Notes under the pieces: generated by a model | The model's input: the letters and a program-made list of their open reading frames with translations, nothing else | Database searches by the model: none | What the model was told of the DNA's origin: nothing | Assembly (NCBI RefSeq): GCF_003339845.1 | Contig: NZ_PPTR01000005.1 | Coordinates: 213,784 to 277,783 of the forward strand | Direction: 5' to 3' | Origin: Gordonibacter sp. 28C | Lineage (GTDB): Bacteria; Actinomycetota; Coriobacteriia; Coriobacteriales; Eggerthellaceae | DNA length: 64,000 nucleotides | Shown here: piece after piece, positions 1 to 8,639 of the stretch | Layout of the letters: every line of letters starts with the position of its first letter | How positions within the stretch are numbered: the stretch's first letter is position 1 | Translations under genes and position numbers: made by a program

Positions 1-1044
1 GGCAAATCGGTGTCCGTGAATGCCATGATCATGTCCATCCTCATGCGCGCCACGCCCGCCGAGGTGCGTTTCATCATGATCGACCCCAAGCGCGTGGAGT
101 TCACGCCGTACAACGGCATCCCACACCTCTACGTGCCGGTGGTCACCGAGGCCCGCGAGGCCGCGAGCGCGCTGTCGTGGGGCGTGGCGGAGATGGAGCG
201 CCGCCTGAAGGTGTTCTCCAAGGTGGGCGCGCGCAACATCGGGCAGTACAACGCCAAGGTGCAGGCCGAGCAGGCGGCTATAAAGAAGGCTGAGGACGCC
301 GGCAAGGAGCCGCCCGCCGCGGAGCTCGGCGAGGAGATGCCCTACATCGTCATCATCATCGACGAGCTGGCCGACCTCATGATGAACGTGGGCAAGGAAG
401 TCGAGTTCTCCATCAGCCGCATCGCGCAGCTGGCGCGTGCGGCGGGCATCCACCTCATCGTGGCCACGCAGCGCCCGTCCACGAACGTGGTCACGGGCCT
501 CATCAAGGCCAACATCACGAACCGCATCGCCTTCAACGTGGCCAGCGGCATCGACAGCCGCGTCGTTTTGGACACGCCGGGCGCCGAGCGCCTCATCGGC
601 CTGGGAGACTTGCTGCTCTCGAAGCCGGAGCTGGCCAAGCCCCAGCGCATCCAGGGCTGCTACGTGTCCGAGGACGAGATCAACGCCGTGGTGGACATGT
701 TGAAGGAGCAGGGCGAGCCGGAGTACCACTCCGAGATCCTGCAGACGAACCTCATCACGCTGGGGGCCTCTCAGCCCGACGGCAGCGGGGGCTCGTGCAC
801 GTCGGACGACCCGCTCATATGGGAAGCCGCCGAGATCGTGGTCTCGAGCGGGCTGGGGTCGACGTCGAACATCCAGCGGCGCTTGAAAGTTGGCTATTCT
901 CGCGCCGGGCGTATAATGGACATGCTCGAGGAAAAGGGAGTCGTGGGGCCGCCGAACGGCAGCAAGCCCCGCGAGGTCCTGGTCGACGCCATGGAGCTGG
1001 AAACGCTGAAGGCGTTCGAGGCGCAGGACTCAAGCGAGGAGTGA
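1..1044 (+). CDS. ftsK: DNA translocase FtsK/SpoIIIE, C-terminal part (5' end outside window)
   Basis: Hexameric ATP-driven DNA pump that moves chromosome ends through the division septum. The window opens inside the Walker A loop: the first three codons read G-K-S, so the membrane domain, linker and start of the motor are missing. The Walker B strand ends in DELADL at residues 121-126 of the visible part. Residues from about 270 to 347 form the winged-helix gamma domain that reads polar DNA motifs in this family. The frame is open from base 1 to a TGA at 1042. It is followed after 4 bases by the RodZ-like gene, so the two are probably co-transcribed. The family assignment is firm; the true length cannot be seen. 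Confidence 0.95.
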   Translation, partial: GKSVSVNAMIMSILMRATPAEVRFIMIDPKRVEFTPYNGIPHLYVPVVTEAREAASALSWGVAEMERRLKVFSKVGARNIGQYNAKVQAEQAAIKKAEDAGKEPPAAELGEEMPYIVIIIDELADLMMNVGKEVEFSISRIAQLARAAGIHLIVATQRPSTNVVTGLIKANITNRIAFNVASGIDSRVVLDTPGAERLIGLGDLLLSKPELAKPQRIQGCYVSEDEINAVVDMLKEQGEPEYHSEILQTNLITLGASQPDGSGGSCTSDDPLIWEAAEIVVSSGLGSTSNIQRRLKVGYSRAGRIMDMLEEKGVVGPPNGSKPREVLVDAMELETLKAFEAQDSSEE

Positions 1045-1048
1045 CGAC

Positions 1049-2152
1049 GTGGCACAGATGACATTCGGAACGGTTTTGCAGGATGCCCGGGAGCGGAAGG
1101 GCATGGACCTGTCCGCAGCGGCGCGCCGTTTGCGCATCAGGCCCGACATCCTGCGCGCCATCGAGGCCGACGACTTCGCGCGCATGCCCCCGCGCGGCTA
1201 CACGCGCAACATGGTGAACGCCTACGCGCGCCTGTTGGGGTTGAACCCCACCGAGATCACGCGCATGTACCTGGACGAGGCCTACGCCTACCAGGTGGGC
1301 CGCGCGCGCTCGGACGTGAGGCCGTCGGGCTTCGACATGGGCGGCACGTCGCGCACGAAGCGCAGCCCCTGCGCGTCGCAGGTCGAGGAACCAGAGGAGC
1401 GCCCGGCGCGCCAGAACGCGTTCGGCCGCACGCTCTACGACGACCGAACGTCCTACAGCCGCTCCGACTACGGGCAGCAACGCGGCGGCGCGGGCTCGGG
1501 CGGGCGCCTGTACTCCGAGGGCCGCACGCACACGAGCCGCCATACGGCGCTGCCGAACGGCCAGTACACGAACTTCTATGCGGGACCCAAGGCCCCGGGC
1601 GGCGTGCAGTCGAAGCTTCCGTTCGTCATCGCCGGCGCGGTCATCCTCGTTCTGCTGATCATCGTTCTCGTGTTCGCGTTCGGCAACAAGGGCGGAGGGG
1701 GCGACGACGTGCCCGCCGTGCCGGTGACGGGCATCAACGACACCACGCAGGGCGAAGAGGGCCAGGGCACGCAAGAGCCGGCGCCCACCCCGGTGGAGAC
1801 GGCTCCCACAAGCGCCAAGGTCGTGTACGAGGTCGCCTCGGGGCAGTCGGCCTATATGGACGTCTACACCGACGACACGATCACGTCCGGCGGCACCGTC
1901 GACGGCCCTTCGAAGCAGGAGGTCGAGGTCACGACCGTGTGGAAGCTCGTCACCTCGAACCCCGACGCCGTCACCGTCACCGTGGACGGCGCGAAGGTCG
2001 AGCCGGAGGTCGACGAGGGCATCGGCGTCTACACCTACACGGTGGACTTCCCGGTCATCCTCGAACAATGGAAGGCCGACCATCCCGCCGCTTCGACGAC
2101 GGGCGCGGCCGGCGCTGCGAGCACGGGAACGGGAGCCTCGACGGGCGCGTAA
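1049..2152 (+). CDS. RodZ-like membrane protein with N-terminal helix-turn-helix
   Basis: A 367-residue single-pass membrane protein. Residues 5-70 are a RodZ-type helix-turn-helix (HTH_25 class) that in RodZ contacts MreB-like cytoskeleton. A long polar Gly/Ser/Arg-rich linker follows, then a membrane segment at about 190-212. The extracytoplasmic tail of about 155 residues begins with a Pro/Thr/Glu-rich stretch and ends in a beta-rich DUF4115-like domain. The start is a GTG 4 bases after the ftsK stop, with GAGGAG upstream. A role in cell-shape control is inferred from architecture. Many actinobacterial proteins of this type have no tested function, and the start ATG at about 1058 is also possible. 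Confidence 0.8.
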   Translation: MAQMTFGTVLQDARERKGMDLSAAARRLRIRPDILRAIEADDFARMPPRGYTRNMVNAYARLLGLNPTEITRMYLDEAYAYQVGRARSDVRPSGFDMGGTSRTKRSPCASQVEEPEERPARQNAFGRTLYDDRTSYSRSDYGQQRGGAGSGGRLYSEGRTHTSRHTALPNGQYTNFYAGPKAPGGVQSKLPFVIAGAVILVLLIIVLVFAFGNKGGGGDDVPAVPVTGINDTTQGEEGQGTQEPAPTPVETAPTSAKVVYEVASGQSAYMDVYTDDTITSGGTVDGPSKQEVEVTTVWKLVTSNPDAVTVTVDGAKVEPEVDEGIGVYTYTVDFPVILEQWKADHPAASTTGAAGAASTGTGASTGA

Positions 2153-2176
2153 TCTTCCGCCGCATGCGCCCCACTC

Positions 2177-2210
2177 GAACCGCCCGCGACTTCAGCGGGC
2201 GGTTCTTTTT
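2177..2210 (+). terminator. Intrinsic terminator after the rodZ-like gene
   Basis: An 11-bp perfect stem (2177-2187 with 2195-2205, GAACCGCCCGC and its complement), a 7-base loop and five T residues at 2206-2210. It ends the ftsK-rodZ transcript, so yajQ must have its own promoter in 2211-2330. Confidence 0.9.
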
Positions 2211-2345
2211 CGGCACCACTCCCTTTCGTCTCTGTGGAACTCGCCTGCAATCGCGCGGCCCGCGCCGCGAAATGGGGTATGCTGATCGGAAACTGAAAAC
2301 GAGGCCCCCCGCGCATGCGGCGGGCAGCGAGGAAAGGAACCACCT

Positions 2346-2843
2346 ATGGCGAAAGAGTCCAGCTTCGACGTCGTGTCCACCGTGGACATGCAGGAGGTCG
2401 ACAACGCGTTCCAGCAGGCGAAGAAGGAGCTCGCGCAGCGCTACGACCTGAAGGATTCCGGAGCGGAGATCACGCTCGACAAGGCGAACAAATCCATCAC
2501 GGTGGCCGCCCCGGCCGACTTCGTGGCCAAGCAGGTCATCGACGTCATCGCCACGAAGCTCGTGAAGCGCGGCATCGACCTGGGCGCCGTGAAGTGGGGC
2601 GACCCCCAAGCGGCCGCGGGCCAGAGCGTGCGGCAGACGGCGAACGTCGTCGAGGGCATCGACAAGGACACCGCCGGCAAGATCAACAAGGACATCAAGG
2701 CCACGAAGCTCAAGGTCAAGGTGCAGATAGAGGGCGACAAGCTGCGCGTGTCGAGCGCCTCGCGCGACACGTTGCAGGAGGTCATCGCCTTCTTGAAGGA
2801 CAAGGACTACGGTCAGCCGCTTCAGTACGTCAACTACCGCTAG
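2346..2843 (+). CDS. YajQ family nucleotide-binding protein (UPF0234)
   Basis: A 165-residue protein matching the YajQ/UPF0234 family over its whole length. The N-terminus reads SSFDVVSTVDMQEVDNA, and the two-domain ferredoxin-like fold expected of the family fits the alternating Lys-rich helices. Some YajQ proteins bind cyclic di-GMP and act as transcription co-regulators, and others bind RNA or GTP; the role here is not fixed by sequence. A cyclic di-GMP cyclase-like gene is present at 25653-27239, so a link is possible but only inferred. ATG start with a GAGGAAAGG Shine-Dalgarno. The stop lies 8 bases before the rimO ATG. Confidence 0.9.
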   Translation: MAKESSFDVVSTVDMQEVDNAFQQAKKELAQRYDLKDSGAEITLDKANKSITVAAPADFVAKQVIDVIATKLVKRGIDLGAVKWGDPQAAAGQSVRQTANVVEGIDKDTAGKINKDIKATKLKVKVQIEGDKLRVSSASRDTLQEVIAFLKDKDYGQPLQYVNYR

Positions 2844-2851
2844 GCTTCGCG

Positions 2852-4210
2852 ATGGAGGAGAAGGCGGCCTTGCAGGCCGAAAGCCGGAAGTCCGTGGCGT
2901 TCGTCACGCTGGGCTGCGCCAAGAACGAGGTCGACACGGAGCACATGCGCGAGCGCGTCGTGTGCGCGGGCTACGCGCTCGCGGACGATCCCGAGGAAGC
3001 CGACGCGATCGTCGTCAACACCTGCTCGTTCATCCAGGCGGCCACCGAGGAGAGCCTCGAGGCCGTTTTCGAGGCGGCCGACTTGCCGAACGTCGCCGAC
3101 GGCCGCGCGGCGCTCGTCGTGGCCGGCTGCATGCCGGCGCGCTACGGAGCCGACCTCGAGGACGAGCTCGTGGAGGCGGGCGCCTTCGTGCCGTGCTCCC
3201 GCGAGGACGACATCGCGCTCGTGCTGGCCGAGGCGATAGGAGAGGCGGGCAACGGGCACGCGCCCCTTTCCGGCGGCCCGAGCGCAGACGGCGAAGACGC
3301 CGCGGCCGAAGGCTCTCCCGCGGCGTGCGCCCCCGTGTCGGCCTACGTGAAGATCTCCGACGGCTGCGACCGCTTCTGCTCGTACTGCACGATACCGTTC
3401 ATTCGCGGCCGCTACCGCAGCTTCCCGCTCGACGAAGTGCGGGCCGAGGTGCGCAAGCAGGTGGACCGCGGCGTGCGCGAGATCGTGCTCATCGCCCAAG
3501 ACACCGGGCGTTGGGGCGCCGACTTCTCAGAACCCTCCACGCTCGCCGCGCTCGTGTCGACGCTGGCCGAGGAGCACCCCGACACGTGGTTCCGCCTCAT
3601 GTACATCCAGCCGGAGGGTCTGACCGACGAGCTGCTGGAGGCCGTGGCCTCCCACGACAACGTCTGCGACTACTTCGACATCCCGCTGCAGCACGTCGAC
3701 GCGGACATCCTGCGCGCCATGAACCGCACGGGGTCGCGCGCCGAGTTCGAGGCGCTCGCGGACCGCGTGCGCCGCCGCATGCCCCACGCCGCGCTGCGCA
3801 CGACGCTCATCGCAGGCTTTCCCGGCGAGACCGACGAGCGGTTCGAGGACCTGTGCTCCTTCGTGGAGAACGCCGACTTCGACTACATCGGGGTGTTCCC
3901 CTACTCGCGCGAGGAGGGTACGCGCGCGCACGACCTGCCGAACCAGATCGACGAGGACGAGAAGTTCGACCGCGCGCAGCGCCTGCGCGATTTGGCGGAC
4001 GCCGTGTGCGCCCCGCGCGTCGCCGAGCGCATCGGACGCGAGCTGGACGTGCTCGTGGAGGGGCGCGAGGAGGACGGGCAGCTGTTCGGCCGCGCCATGT
4101 GCCAGGCGCCCGAGGTGGACGGCGTCACGTACCTCGAGCGCGGCGACGTGGGCGAGATCGTGCGCGTGAGGATAGAGGACACACTGCTCTACGAGATGGA
4201 AGGTGCGTGA
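2852..4210 (+). CDS. rimO: Ribosomal protein S12 methylthiotransferase RimO
   Basis: Radical-SAM methylthiotransferase that adds a methylthio group to an aspartate of ribosomal protein S12. The N-terminal UPF0004 domain shows the RimO-type GCAKNEVD signature plus two further cysteines. The radical-SAM triad is CDRFCSYC with cysteines at 172, 176 and 179, and a TRAM domain closes the protein at about 385-452. RimO rather than MiaB is favoured by the CAKN motif; a clear MiaB lies at 11808. The ATG at 2852 has no good Shine-Dalgarno. A TTG at 2870 in the same frame sits 5 bases after a strong GGAGGAGAAGG (2854-2864), so the real start may be codon 7. Confidence 0.92.
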   Translation: MEEKAALQAESRKSVAFVTLGCAKNEVDTEHMRERVVCAGYALADDPEEADAIVVNTCSFIQAATEESLEAVFEAADLPNVADGRAALVVAGCMPARYGADLEDELVEAGAFVPCSREDDIALVLAEAIGEAGNGHAPLSGGPSADGEDAAAEGSPAACAPVSAYVKISDGCDRFCSYCTIPFIRGRYRSFPLDEVRAEVRKQVDRGVREIVLIAQDTGRWGADFSEPSTLAALVSTLAEEHPDTWFRLMYIQPEGLTDELLEAVASHDNVCDYFDIPLQHVDADILRAMNRTGSRAEFEALADRVRRRMPHAALRTTLIAGFPGETDERFEDLCSFVENADFDYIGVFPYSREEGTRAHDLPNQIDEDEKFDRAQRLRDLADAVCAPRVAERIGRELDVLVEGREEDGQLFGRAMCQAPEVDGVTYLERGDVGEIVRVRIEDTLLYEMEGA

Positions 4211-4218
4211 TAGGCGCC

Positions 4219-5436
4219 ATGGCTTCATCCGACCAGGCGAAATCGAAGTCGACCGACAAGCTGTGGACGCCGGCCAACATCGTCACCCTCGTGCGCATCT
4301 GCCTCGTGCCCGTGTTCGTGGTGGCGCTTCTCAGCCCCTGGCCGCAGTGGCTGGGACTGCCGCAGGTGGCAGACGACGCGAAGAGCCTCATCGCGGCCGG
4401 CATATTCATCCTCATATCGTGCACCGACTGGCTCGACGGCTATCTGGCGCGCAGCAGGGGAGAGGTCACCGACTTCGGGAAGTTCATGGACCCCCTGGCG
4501 GACAAGATACTCGTCTGCGCGGCGCTCTTGGCGCTCATCGAGCTGGGGTCGCTGCCCAGCTGGGTCGTGCTCGTCATCCTGGCCCGCGAGTTCATCGTGT
4601 CGGGAGTGCGCATGGTGGCCGCCACCGAAGGCGTGGTCATCGCCGCCAGCTGGTACGGCAAGTTCAAAACCGTGTTCCAAATGGCCGCCATCGTGCTGTT
4701 CTGTATCAAGGAATCGTACATGGTGGGCAGCTTCAACGCGGCCTTTTCCGATTGGCTGTGGCTGCTGAGCTGGGGCGTGATGCTCATCGCGCTCGTGCTG
4801 ACCGTCGTGTCCATGCTCGACTACATAGCGAAGGCGCGCCACCTCATCGGCTTCGGCCCGAAGGCGCGGCGCCCGGTCGCGGCCGAGGGCGAAGGTGAAA
4901 CCGCCGTCCGTCAGATCACCGCCGAGGAGATCGCGGCCATCGAGCCCGCGGCCCTGGGAACGCTCGCCGGCGAGGTGCTCGACGCGGCGCGCCGGACGGG
5001 CGCGGTCGTCGGCACGGCCGAAAGCCTCACGGGCGGGCTGGTGGCAGCCGCCCTCACCGCCGTGCCGGGAAGCTCCGACACGGTGCGCGGCGGCGTGGTG
5101 AGCTATGCGAACGACGTGAAGCGCGAGGTTCTGGGCGTGCCCCTCGAAACCCTCGAGCGGCACGGCGCGGTGAGCGCGGAGACGGCGCGGGCCATGGCCG
5201 AAGGCGCACGGCGCGACCTCGGGGTCGACGTGGCGGTGTCCGTCACCGGCATCGCGGGCCCGGGCGGCGCCGAGTCGGGCAAGCCCGTTGGCACGGTGTG
5301 GATCGGATTGGCGAGCGAGGGGCTCGTCGACGCGCGCCTGCACGAGTTCCCGGGCGATCGATCGCAGGTGCGCCTGCAAACGGTGCGCGCGGCGCTCCAG
5401 CGCCTCAAAGAAGCTCTGGAGGCCGTCGAGGCGTGA
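4219..5436 (+). CDS. pgsA: Fusion of CDP-diacylglycerol-glycerol-3-phosphate phosphatidyltransferase (PgsA) and CinA C-terminal amidohydrolase
   Basis: One uninterrupted frame of 405 residues joins two enzymes. Residues 1-215 are PgsA, the membrane enzyme making phosphatidylglycerophosphate: several membrane helices and the CDP-alcohol transferase motif from DGYLAR (about 73) through FGKFMDPLAD. After an Ala/Glu linker (215-235), residues 235-405 are the CinA C-terminal domain (PncC, nicotinamide mononucleotide deamidase), with GTAESLTGG and GIAGPGG motifs. No stop or start signal separates them. pgsA and cinA are commonly neighbours ahead of recA, so fusion from an ancestral operon is plausible. 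A GTG at 4207 that overlaps the rimO stop is an alternative start. A second CDP-alcohol transferase lies at 47467. Confidence 0.92.
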   Translation: MASSDQAKSKSTDKLWTPANIVTLVRICLVPVFVVALLSPWPQWLGLPQVADDAKSLIAAGIFILISCTDWLDGYLARSRGEVTDFGKFMDPLADKILVCAALLALIELGSLPSWVVLVILAREFIVSGVRMVAATEGVVIAASWYGKFKTVFQMAAIVLFCIKESYMVGSFNAAFSDWLWLLSWGVMLIALVLTVVSMLDYIAKARHLIGFGPKARRPVAAEGEGETAVRQITAEEIAAIEPAALGTLAGEVLDAARRTGAVVGTAESLTGGLVAAALTAVPGSSDTVRGGVVSYANDVKREVLGVPLETLERHGAVSAETARAMAEGARRDLGVDVAVSVTGIAGPGGAESGKPVGTVWIGLASEGLVDARLHEFPGDRSQVRLQTVRAALQRLKEALEAVEA

Positions 5437-5633
5437 CGTCGCCGCGCTCGATTTCACGGTCGGTTGGCTTCGCGTTGGGGAACCGTTGGAAACGCGTTGG
5501 ATATCCGTTCAAAAACCGACGGTCGTTTCGTTAGATGCGTGCAAGGTTTCGCCGGTTTTCCTACGGCTCGATTACGGTCGGCGCGCAAGGTCGCGGTGCT
5601 ATGCTTTTCACGCGGCAAAATGCGCGTCGAGTA

Positions 5634-5661
5634 TTGACAGACAAACATTTGTACGCATAAT
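5634..5661 (+). promoter_or_regulatory. recA promoter with SOS (LexA) box in the spacer
   Basis: TTGACA (5634-5639), a 16-base spacer and CATAAT (5656-5661). The spacer holds AAACATTTGTAC (5643-5654), which differs by one base from the reverse complement of the SOS box at 18840-18851 upstream of lexA. LexA bound here would block RNA polymerase directly. Confidence 0.8.
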
Positions 5662-5703
5662 AGGGAAATGACGAAAAGCCGCTACGCCGGGGGAAGAAGG
5701 ACC

Positions 5704-6762
5704 ATGAACGACGAAAAAGCGAAGATGCTCAAGCTGACGACCGATTCCATCGAGTCGAAGTTCGGGCAGGGCTCCATTATGAAGCTCGGCGAGGACGGGA
5801 AGAACCTCAACATCGGCGTGATACCCACGGGCGCGCTGCCGCTCGACGCCGCGCTCGGCATCGGCGGCGTGCCGCGCGGGCGCGTGGTGGAGATATACGG
5901 TCCCGAGTCGAGCGGCAAGACCACCCTCGCGCTGCAGATCATCGCGGAAGCGCAGGCCATGGGCGGCATCGTGGCGTTCATCGACGCCGAGCACGCCCTC
6001 GACCCCGTGTACGCGGCGCGCCTGGGCGTGGACATCGACGAGGTTCTCATCTCCCAGCCCGACACCGGCGAGCAGGCGCTCGAGATCTGCGACATGCTCG
6101 TGCGAAGCGGCGCCATCGACTGCATCGTCGTGGACTCCGTGGCCGCGCTCGTGCCACGCGCCGAGATCGAAGGGGAGATCGGCGACACCACGGTGGGCCT
6201 GCAGGCGCGCCTCATGTCGCAGGCGCTGCGCAAGCTGGCCGGATCGCTCTCGAAGTCGAACACCACGTGCATCTTCATCAACCAGCTGCGCGAGAAGATC
6301 GGCGTCATGTTCGGTAATCCCGAGACCACCACGGGCGGTCGCGCGCTCAAGTTCTTCTCCAGCGTGCGCATCGACATCCGCCGCATCGATTCCATCAAGA
6401 AGGACGGCGACATCGTGGGCAACCGCGTGCGCGCCAAGGTCGTGAAGAACAAGGTGGCGCCCCCCTTCAAGCAGGCGGAGTTCGACCTCATGTACGGCGA
6501 GGGCATCTCGCGCGAGGGCTGCATCGTCGACATGGCCGTCGAGGCGGGCGTGGCCAAGAAGAGCGGCGCGTGGTACACCTACGGCGAGGAGCGCCTGGGA
6601 CAGGGCCGCGAGGCGGCGAAGCAGACGCTCAAGGAGAATCCCGATTTGCGCGAGGAGATCGAGCTGAAGGTGCGCGAGGCGTTCGAGATCCCCGTCATCA
6701 CCCGCTCGGCCGACGAGGCAGACGCCATGTCGCCCGTGGCGAAGCCCACCAAGAAGAAGTAG
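5704..6762 (+). CDS. recA: Recombinase RecA
   Basis: ATP-dependent strand-exchange protein and SOS co-protease, 352 residues, full length for the family. Walker [10 protein letters not shown] is at about 66-74, the family signature [11 protein letters not shown] is present, and the C-terminus is acidic then Lys-rich. The ATG at 5704 is preferred over ATG 5668: the latter lies at the expected transcription start just after the -10, while 5704 has a strong GGGGGAAGAAGG before it. Regulation by LexA is indicated by the SOS box in the promoter. It is followed 1 base later by recX, the usual partner. Confidence 0.98.
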   Translation: MNDEKAKMLKLTTDSIESKFGQGSIMKLGEDGKNLNIGVIPTGALPLDAALGIGGVPRGRVVEIYGPESSGKTTLALQIIAEAQAMGGIVAFIDAEHALDPVYAARLGVDIDEVLISQPDTGEQALEICDMLVRSGAIDCIVVDSVAALVPRAEIEGEIGDTTVGLQARLMSQALRKLAGSLSKSNTTCIFINQLREKIGVMFGNPETTTGGRALKFFSSVRIDIRRIDSIKKDGDIVGNRVRAKVVKNKVAPPFKQAEFDLMYGEGISREGCIVDMAVEAGVAKKSGAWYTYGEERLGQGREAAKQTLKENPDLREEIELKVREAFEIPVITRSADEADAMSPVAKPTKKK

Positions 6763-6763
6763 C

Positions 6764-7516
6764 ATGGCCGACGCCCGCGAGGTGAAGGCGCGCCTGCGCG
6801 CTCAGATCGCCGCCATCGAGTCGGGTCGCAGACCCCTCGTCGAAGAACATGGGGAGGGCCGTCCGACCCTGGACGGCCCGCTTTCCCCAAGCGACCCCGT
6901 CGCCGCCGCGGCGGCTCGGCTGGACGAGCTTGCCAAGCGCAAGGGAGCCGCCTCCGCTCGCGGGAGCGAGTCCCGCGAACCCTTTGGCGTTGCAGGGGAG
7001 AGCCCGGTCGGAGACGCGCCGGCAGACCTCGACGGAACCGCCGCAGGCGAAGGAGAGGCCGCCGAAAGCGAGCGGGCCTTCCGCAAGATCGAGCGGCTCG
7101 CCCTCATGCGGGAGCAGGCGTCGGCGTCGCTGCGGGCGCGCCTTGCGCACGACGGCTTCTCGGAGCAAGCGTCGTCCGCCGCCGTCGACCGGGCGGTCGC
7201 CTGCGGCCTCGTGGACGATGCGCGCTATGCCGAGGTGCTCGTGCGCAGCCGCGTCTCGCAGGGCCGGGGAGCCCAGGGCATCTCGGCCGAGCTCGAGGGC
7301 CTGGGCATCGACATCGCCGTCGTGCCCGGATGGCCCGACGAGTTCCCCGTCGATCGCGACAGCGAGGTGGAGAGGGCCCTCGCCCTGCTCGACCGCAAAC
7401 CTCCCCGTGCGAAGAACAAGCGCGACGCCGCCTACCGCCGGCTCGCGCAAAAGGGCTTCGGAGCCTCCGTGTCGTCCACCGCCGCGCGCCTGTGGACGGA
7501 GGCGCACCCGGATTAG
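6764..7516 (+). CDS. recX: Regulatory protein RecX
   Basis: RecA modulator that caps or inhibits RecA filaments. The RecX three-helix repeats run from about 105 to 250 (LARLAHDGFSE-like, DDARYAEVLVRSR, RRLAQKGF). The first 105 residues are an Ala/Glu/Gly-rich low-complexity extension, making the protein longer (250 residues) than most RecX. The ATG lies 1 base after the recA stop, so translation is probably coupled and SOS-induced with recA. No terminator follows directly. Confidence 0.9.
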   Translation: MADAREVKARLRAQIAAIESGRRPLVEEHGEGRPTLDGPLSPSDPVAAAAARLDELAKRKGAASARGSESREPFGVAGESPVGDAPADLDGTAAGEGEAAESERAFRKIERLALMREQASASLRARLAHDGFSEQASSAAVDRAVACGLVDDARYAEVLVRSRVSQGRGAQGISAELEGLGIDIAVVPGWPDEFPVDRDSEVERALALLDRKPPRAKNKRDAAYRRLAQKGFGASVSSTAARLWTEAHPD

Positions 7517-7602
7517 CCTTTCCAAGCATTCCGGGCCGCAGTCGGCTGTCTCACTTCCCAAAGCATTCCCTTGTTTGTTGTCAGACAGCTGCACTTGCTC
7601 GC

Positions 7603-7631
7603 TTGACAATATTTGAAATACCCTATATTAT
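7603..7631 (+). promoter_or_regulatory. Promoter of the toxin-antitoxin pair
   Basis: TTGACA at 7603-7608 and TATTAT at 7626-7631 with a 17-base spacer, about 26 bases ahead of the toxin ATG. The stretch is clearly AT-rich against its surroundings. An inverted GCTGTCT/AGACAGC pair flanks the 7545-7590 stretch upstream. Confidence 0.6.
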
Positions 7632-7656
7632 TAGCTTTGCCTTATACGGAGGATCA

Positions 7657-8022
7657 ATGAGCTGGATCGTTGATATCGATCTTATCAAGCCTTGGCTCGA
7701 CAATCAGGATCTCGCCACTATCGCCTGTATCGAAGATGCGATCGGCGAACTCGAGAGGAAGGGGCCGCAGCTGGGCAGGCCGCTTGTCGATCACATAAAA
7801 GGGTCGCGTGTGCACAACATGAAAGAGCTGCGTCCCGCCTCGCCCGGCAGATCCGAATTGCGCATCTTGTTCGCTTTCGATCCAACAAGGCGTGCGATCA
7901 TGCTTTTCGCCGGCGACAAGTCGTCCGGAAAGGGCGATCGGGATACATGGAGCGGTTGGTATAAAACGGCTATTCCCCGAGCAGAAGAACTATACTTCGA
8001 GCATATGGGGAAGGGGGAGTAG
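7657..8022 (+). CDS. HigB/RelE-type toxin (phage Gp49-like family)
   Basis: A 121-residue basic protein of the Gp49-like (HigB2) group in the RelE/ParE fold, whose members cleave ribosome-bound mRNA. The family pattern is visible as a helix pair (ACIEDAIGELERKG, LGRPLVDHI), then the core strands KELRP, SELRILFAFDPTRRAIMLFAGDK, and a C-terminal helix. Strong Shine-Dalgarno ACGGAGGA. The antitoxin gene starts 3 bases after its stop, the toxin-first order typical of HigBA. The pair interrupts the recX-rny interval and looks like an acquired module. Confidence 0.85.
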   Translation: MSWIVDIDLIKPWLDNQDLATIACIEDAIGELERKGPQLGRPLVDHIKGSRVHNMKELRPASPGRSELRILFAFDPTRRAIMLFAGDKSSGKGDRDTWSGWYKTAIPRAEELYFEHMGKGE

Positions 8023-8025
8023 AAG

Positions 8026-8328
8026 ATGGACATTCACGAGTACGCCTCAATGCGCGGGGTTACCCAGGAAATGCGCGATCAAGCGCATCGAGACACTCAG
8101 GCCAAGATCGATGCCTACAGTCTGGCGCAGGCGCGCAAGGAGCGTGATCTCACGCAAAGCGAAGTGGCCGCGCAGATGGGCGTTTCCCAATGTCGCGTTT
8201 CCGAGCTCGAAAGCGGCCGGCTGGCAACGATGAGAGTCGACACGCTCTCCCGTTACGTCGCGAGCCTCGGAGGGACGCTGGTCGTCAGCGCCGAGTGGCC
8301 CGACAAAACCATTCTTTTGGCTCGATGA
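8026..8328 (+). CDS. HigA-type antitoxin, XRE helix-turn-helix
   Basis: A 100-residue antitoxin that would neutralise the toxin encoded just upstream and repress the shared promoter at 7603-7631. Residues 35-90 are a Cro/C1-type helix-turn-helix (ARKERDLTQSEVAAQMGVSQ, then RVSELESG). The last residues form a short strand. The Shine-Dalgarno lies within the toxin 3' end, so translation is probably coupled. No defence or phage gene is near; it is most likely a stand-alone chromosomal module. Confidence 0.85.
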   Translation: MDIHEYASMRGVTQEMRDQAHRDTQAKIDAYSLAQARKERDLTQSEVAAQMGVSQCRVSELESGRLATMRVDTLSRYVASLGGTLVVSAEWPDKTILLAR

Positions 8329-8560
8329 CAGCGCAGCGCTGAATACACCCATTGGCAGGGTTCCTGCTCTTCGCCGTTGTTCCGTCATGCGGGAAACCGG
8401 TCGGCGACCTCGATTTCCGCTATTTTTCTGACGGTACTTCACCAAATGGCGAACAAGCCTTATCATGTGGTACAGCTTGAGTGAGACGTACCCGATAGGG
8501 TATTTCATATAGATAAAACTCCATATGATCAGCCCCGTATTGCGTGCTCATCGCTCATGC

Positions 8561-8583
8561 CCGGTTCGTGGAACCGGTTTTTT
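8561..8583 (+). terminator. Intrinsic terminator between the antitoxin and rny
   Basis: A 7-bp stem CCGGTTC/GAACCGG (8561-8567, 8571-8577), a 3-base loop and six T residues. It ends the toxin-antitoxin transcript. A possible promoter upstream of it (TTGAGT 8477-8482, TATTTC 8501-8506) would make it an attenuator for rny. The 311-base gap 8329-8639 holds nothing else I recognise. Confidence 0.85.
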
Positions 8584-8639
8584 CATGTAAACGAGCAATT
8601 TGAACCACACACAATCGAAACGCAACGAAAGGGGGAGGC

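Noticed and set aside
5668..5703. Earlier ATG for recA
   Set aside because: It would fall at the expected transcription start just after the -10 and has no ribosome site; 5704 follows GGGGGAAGAAGG.
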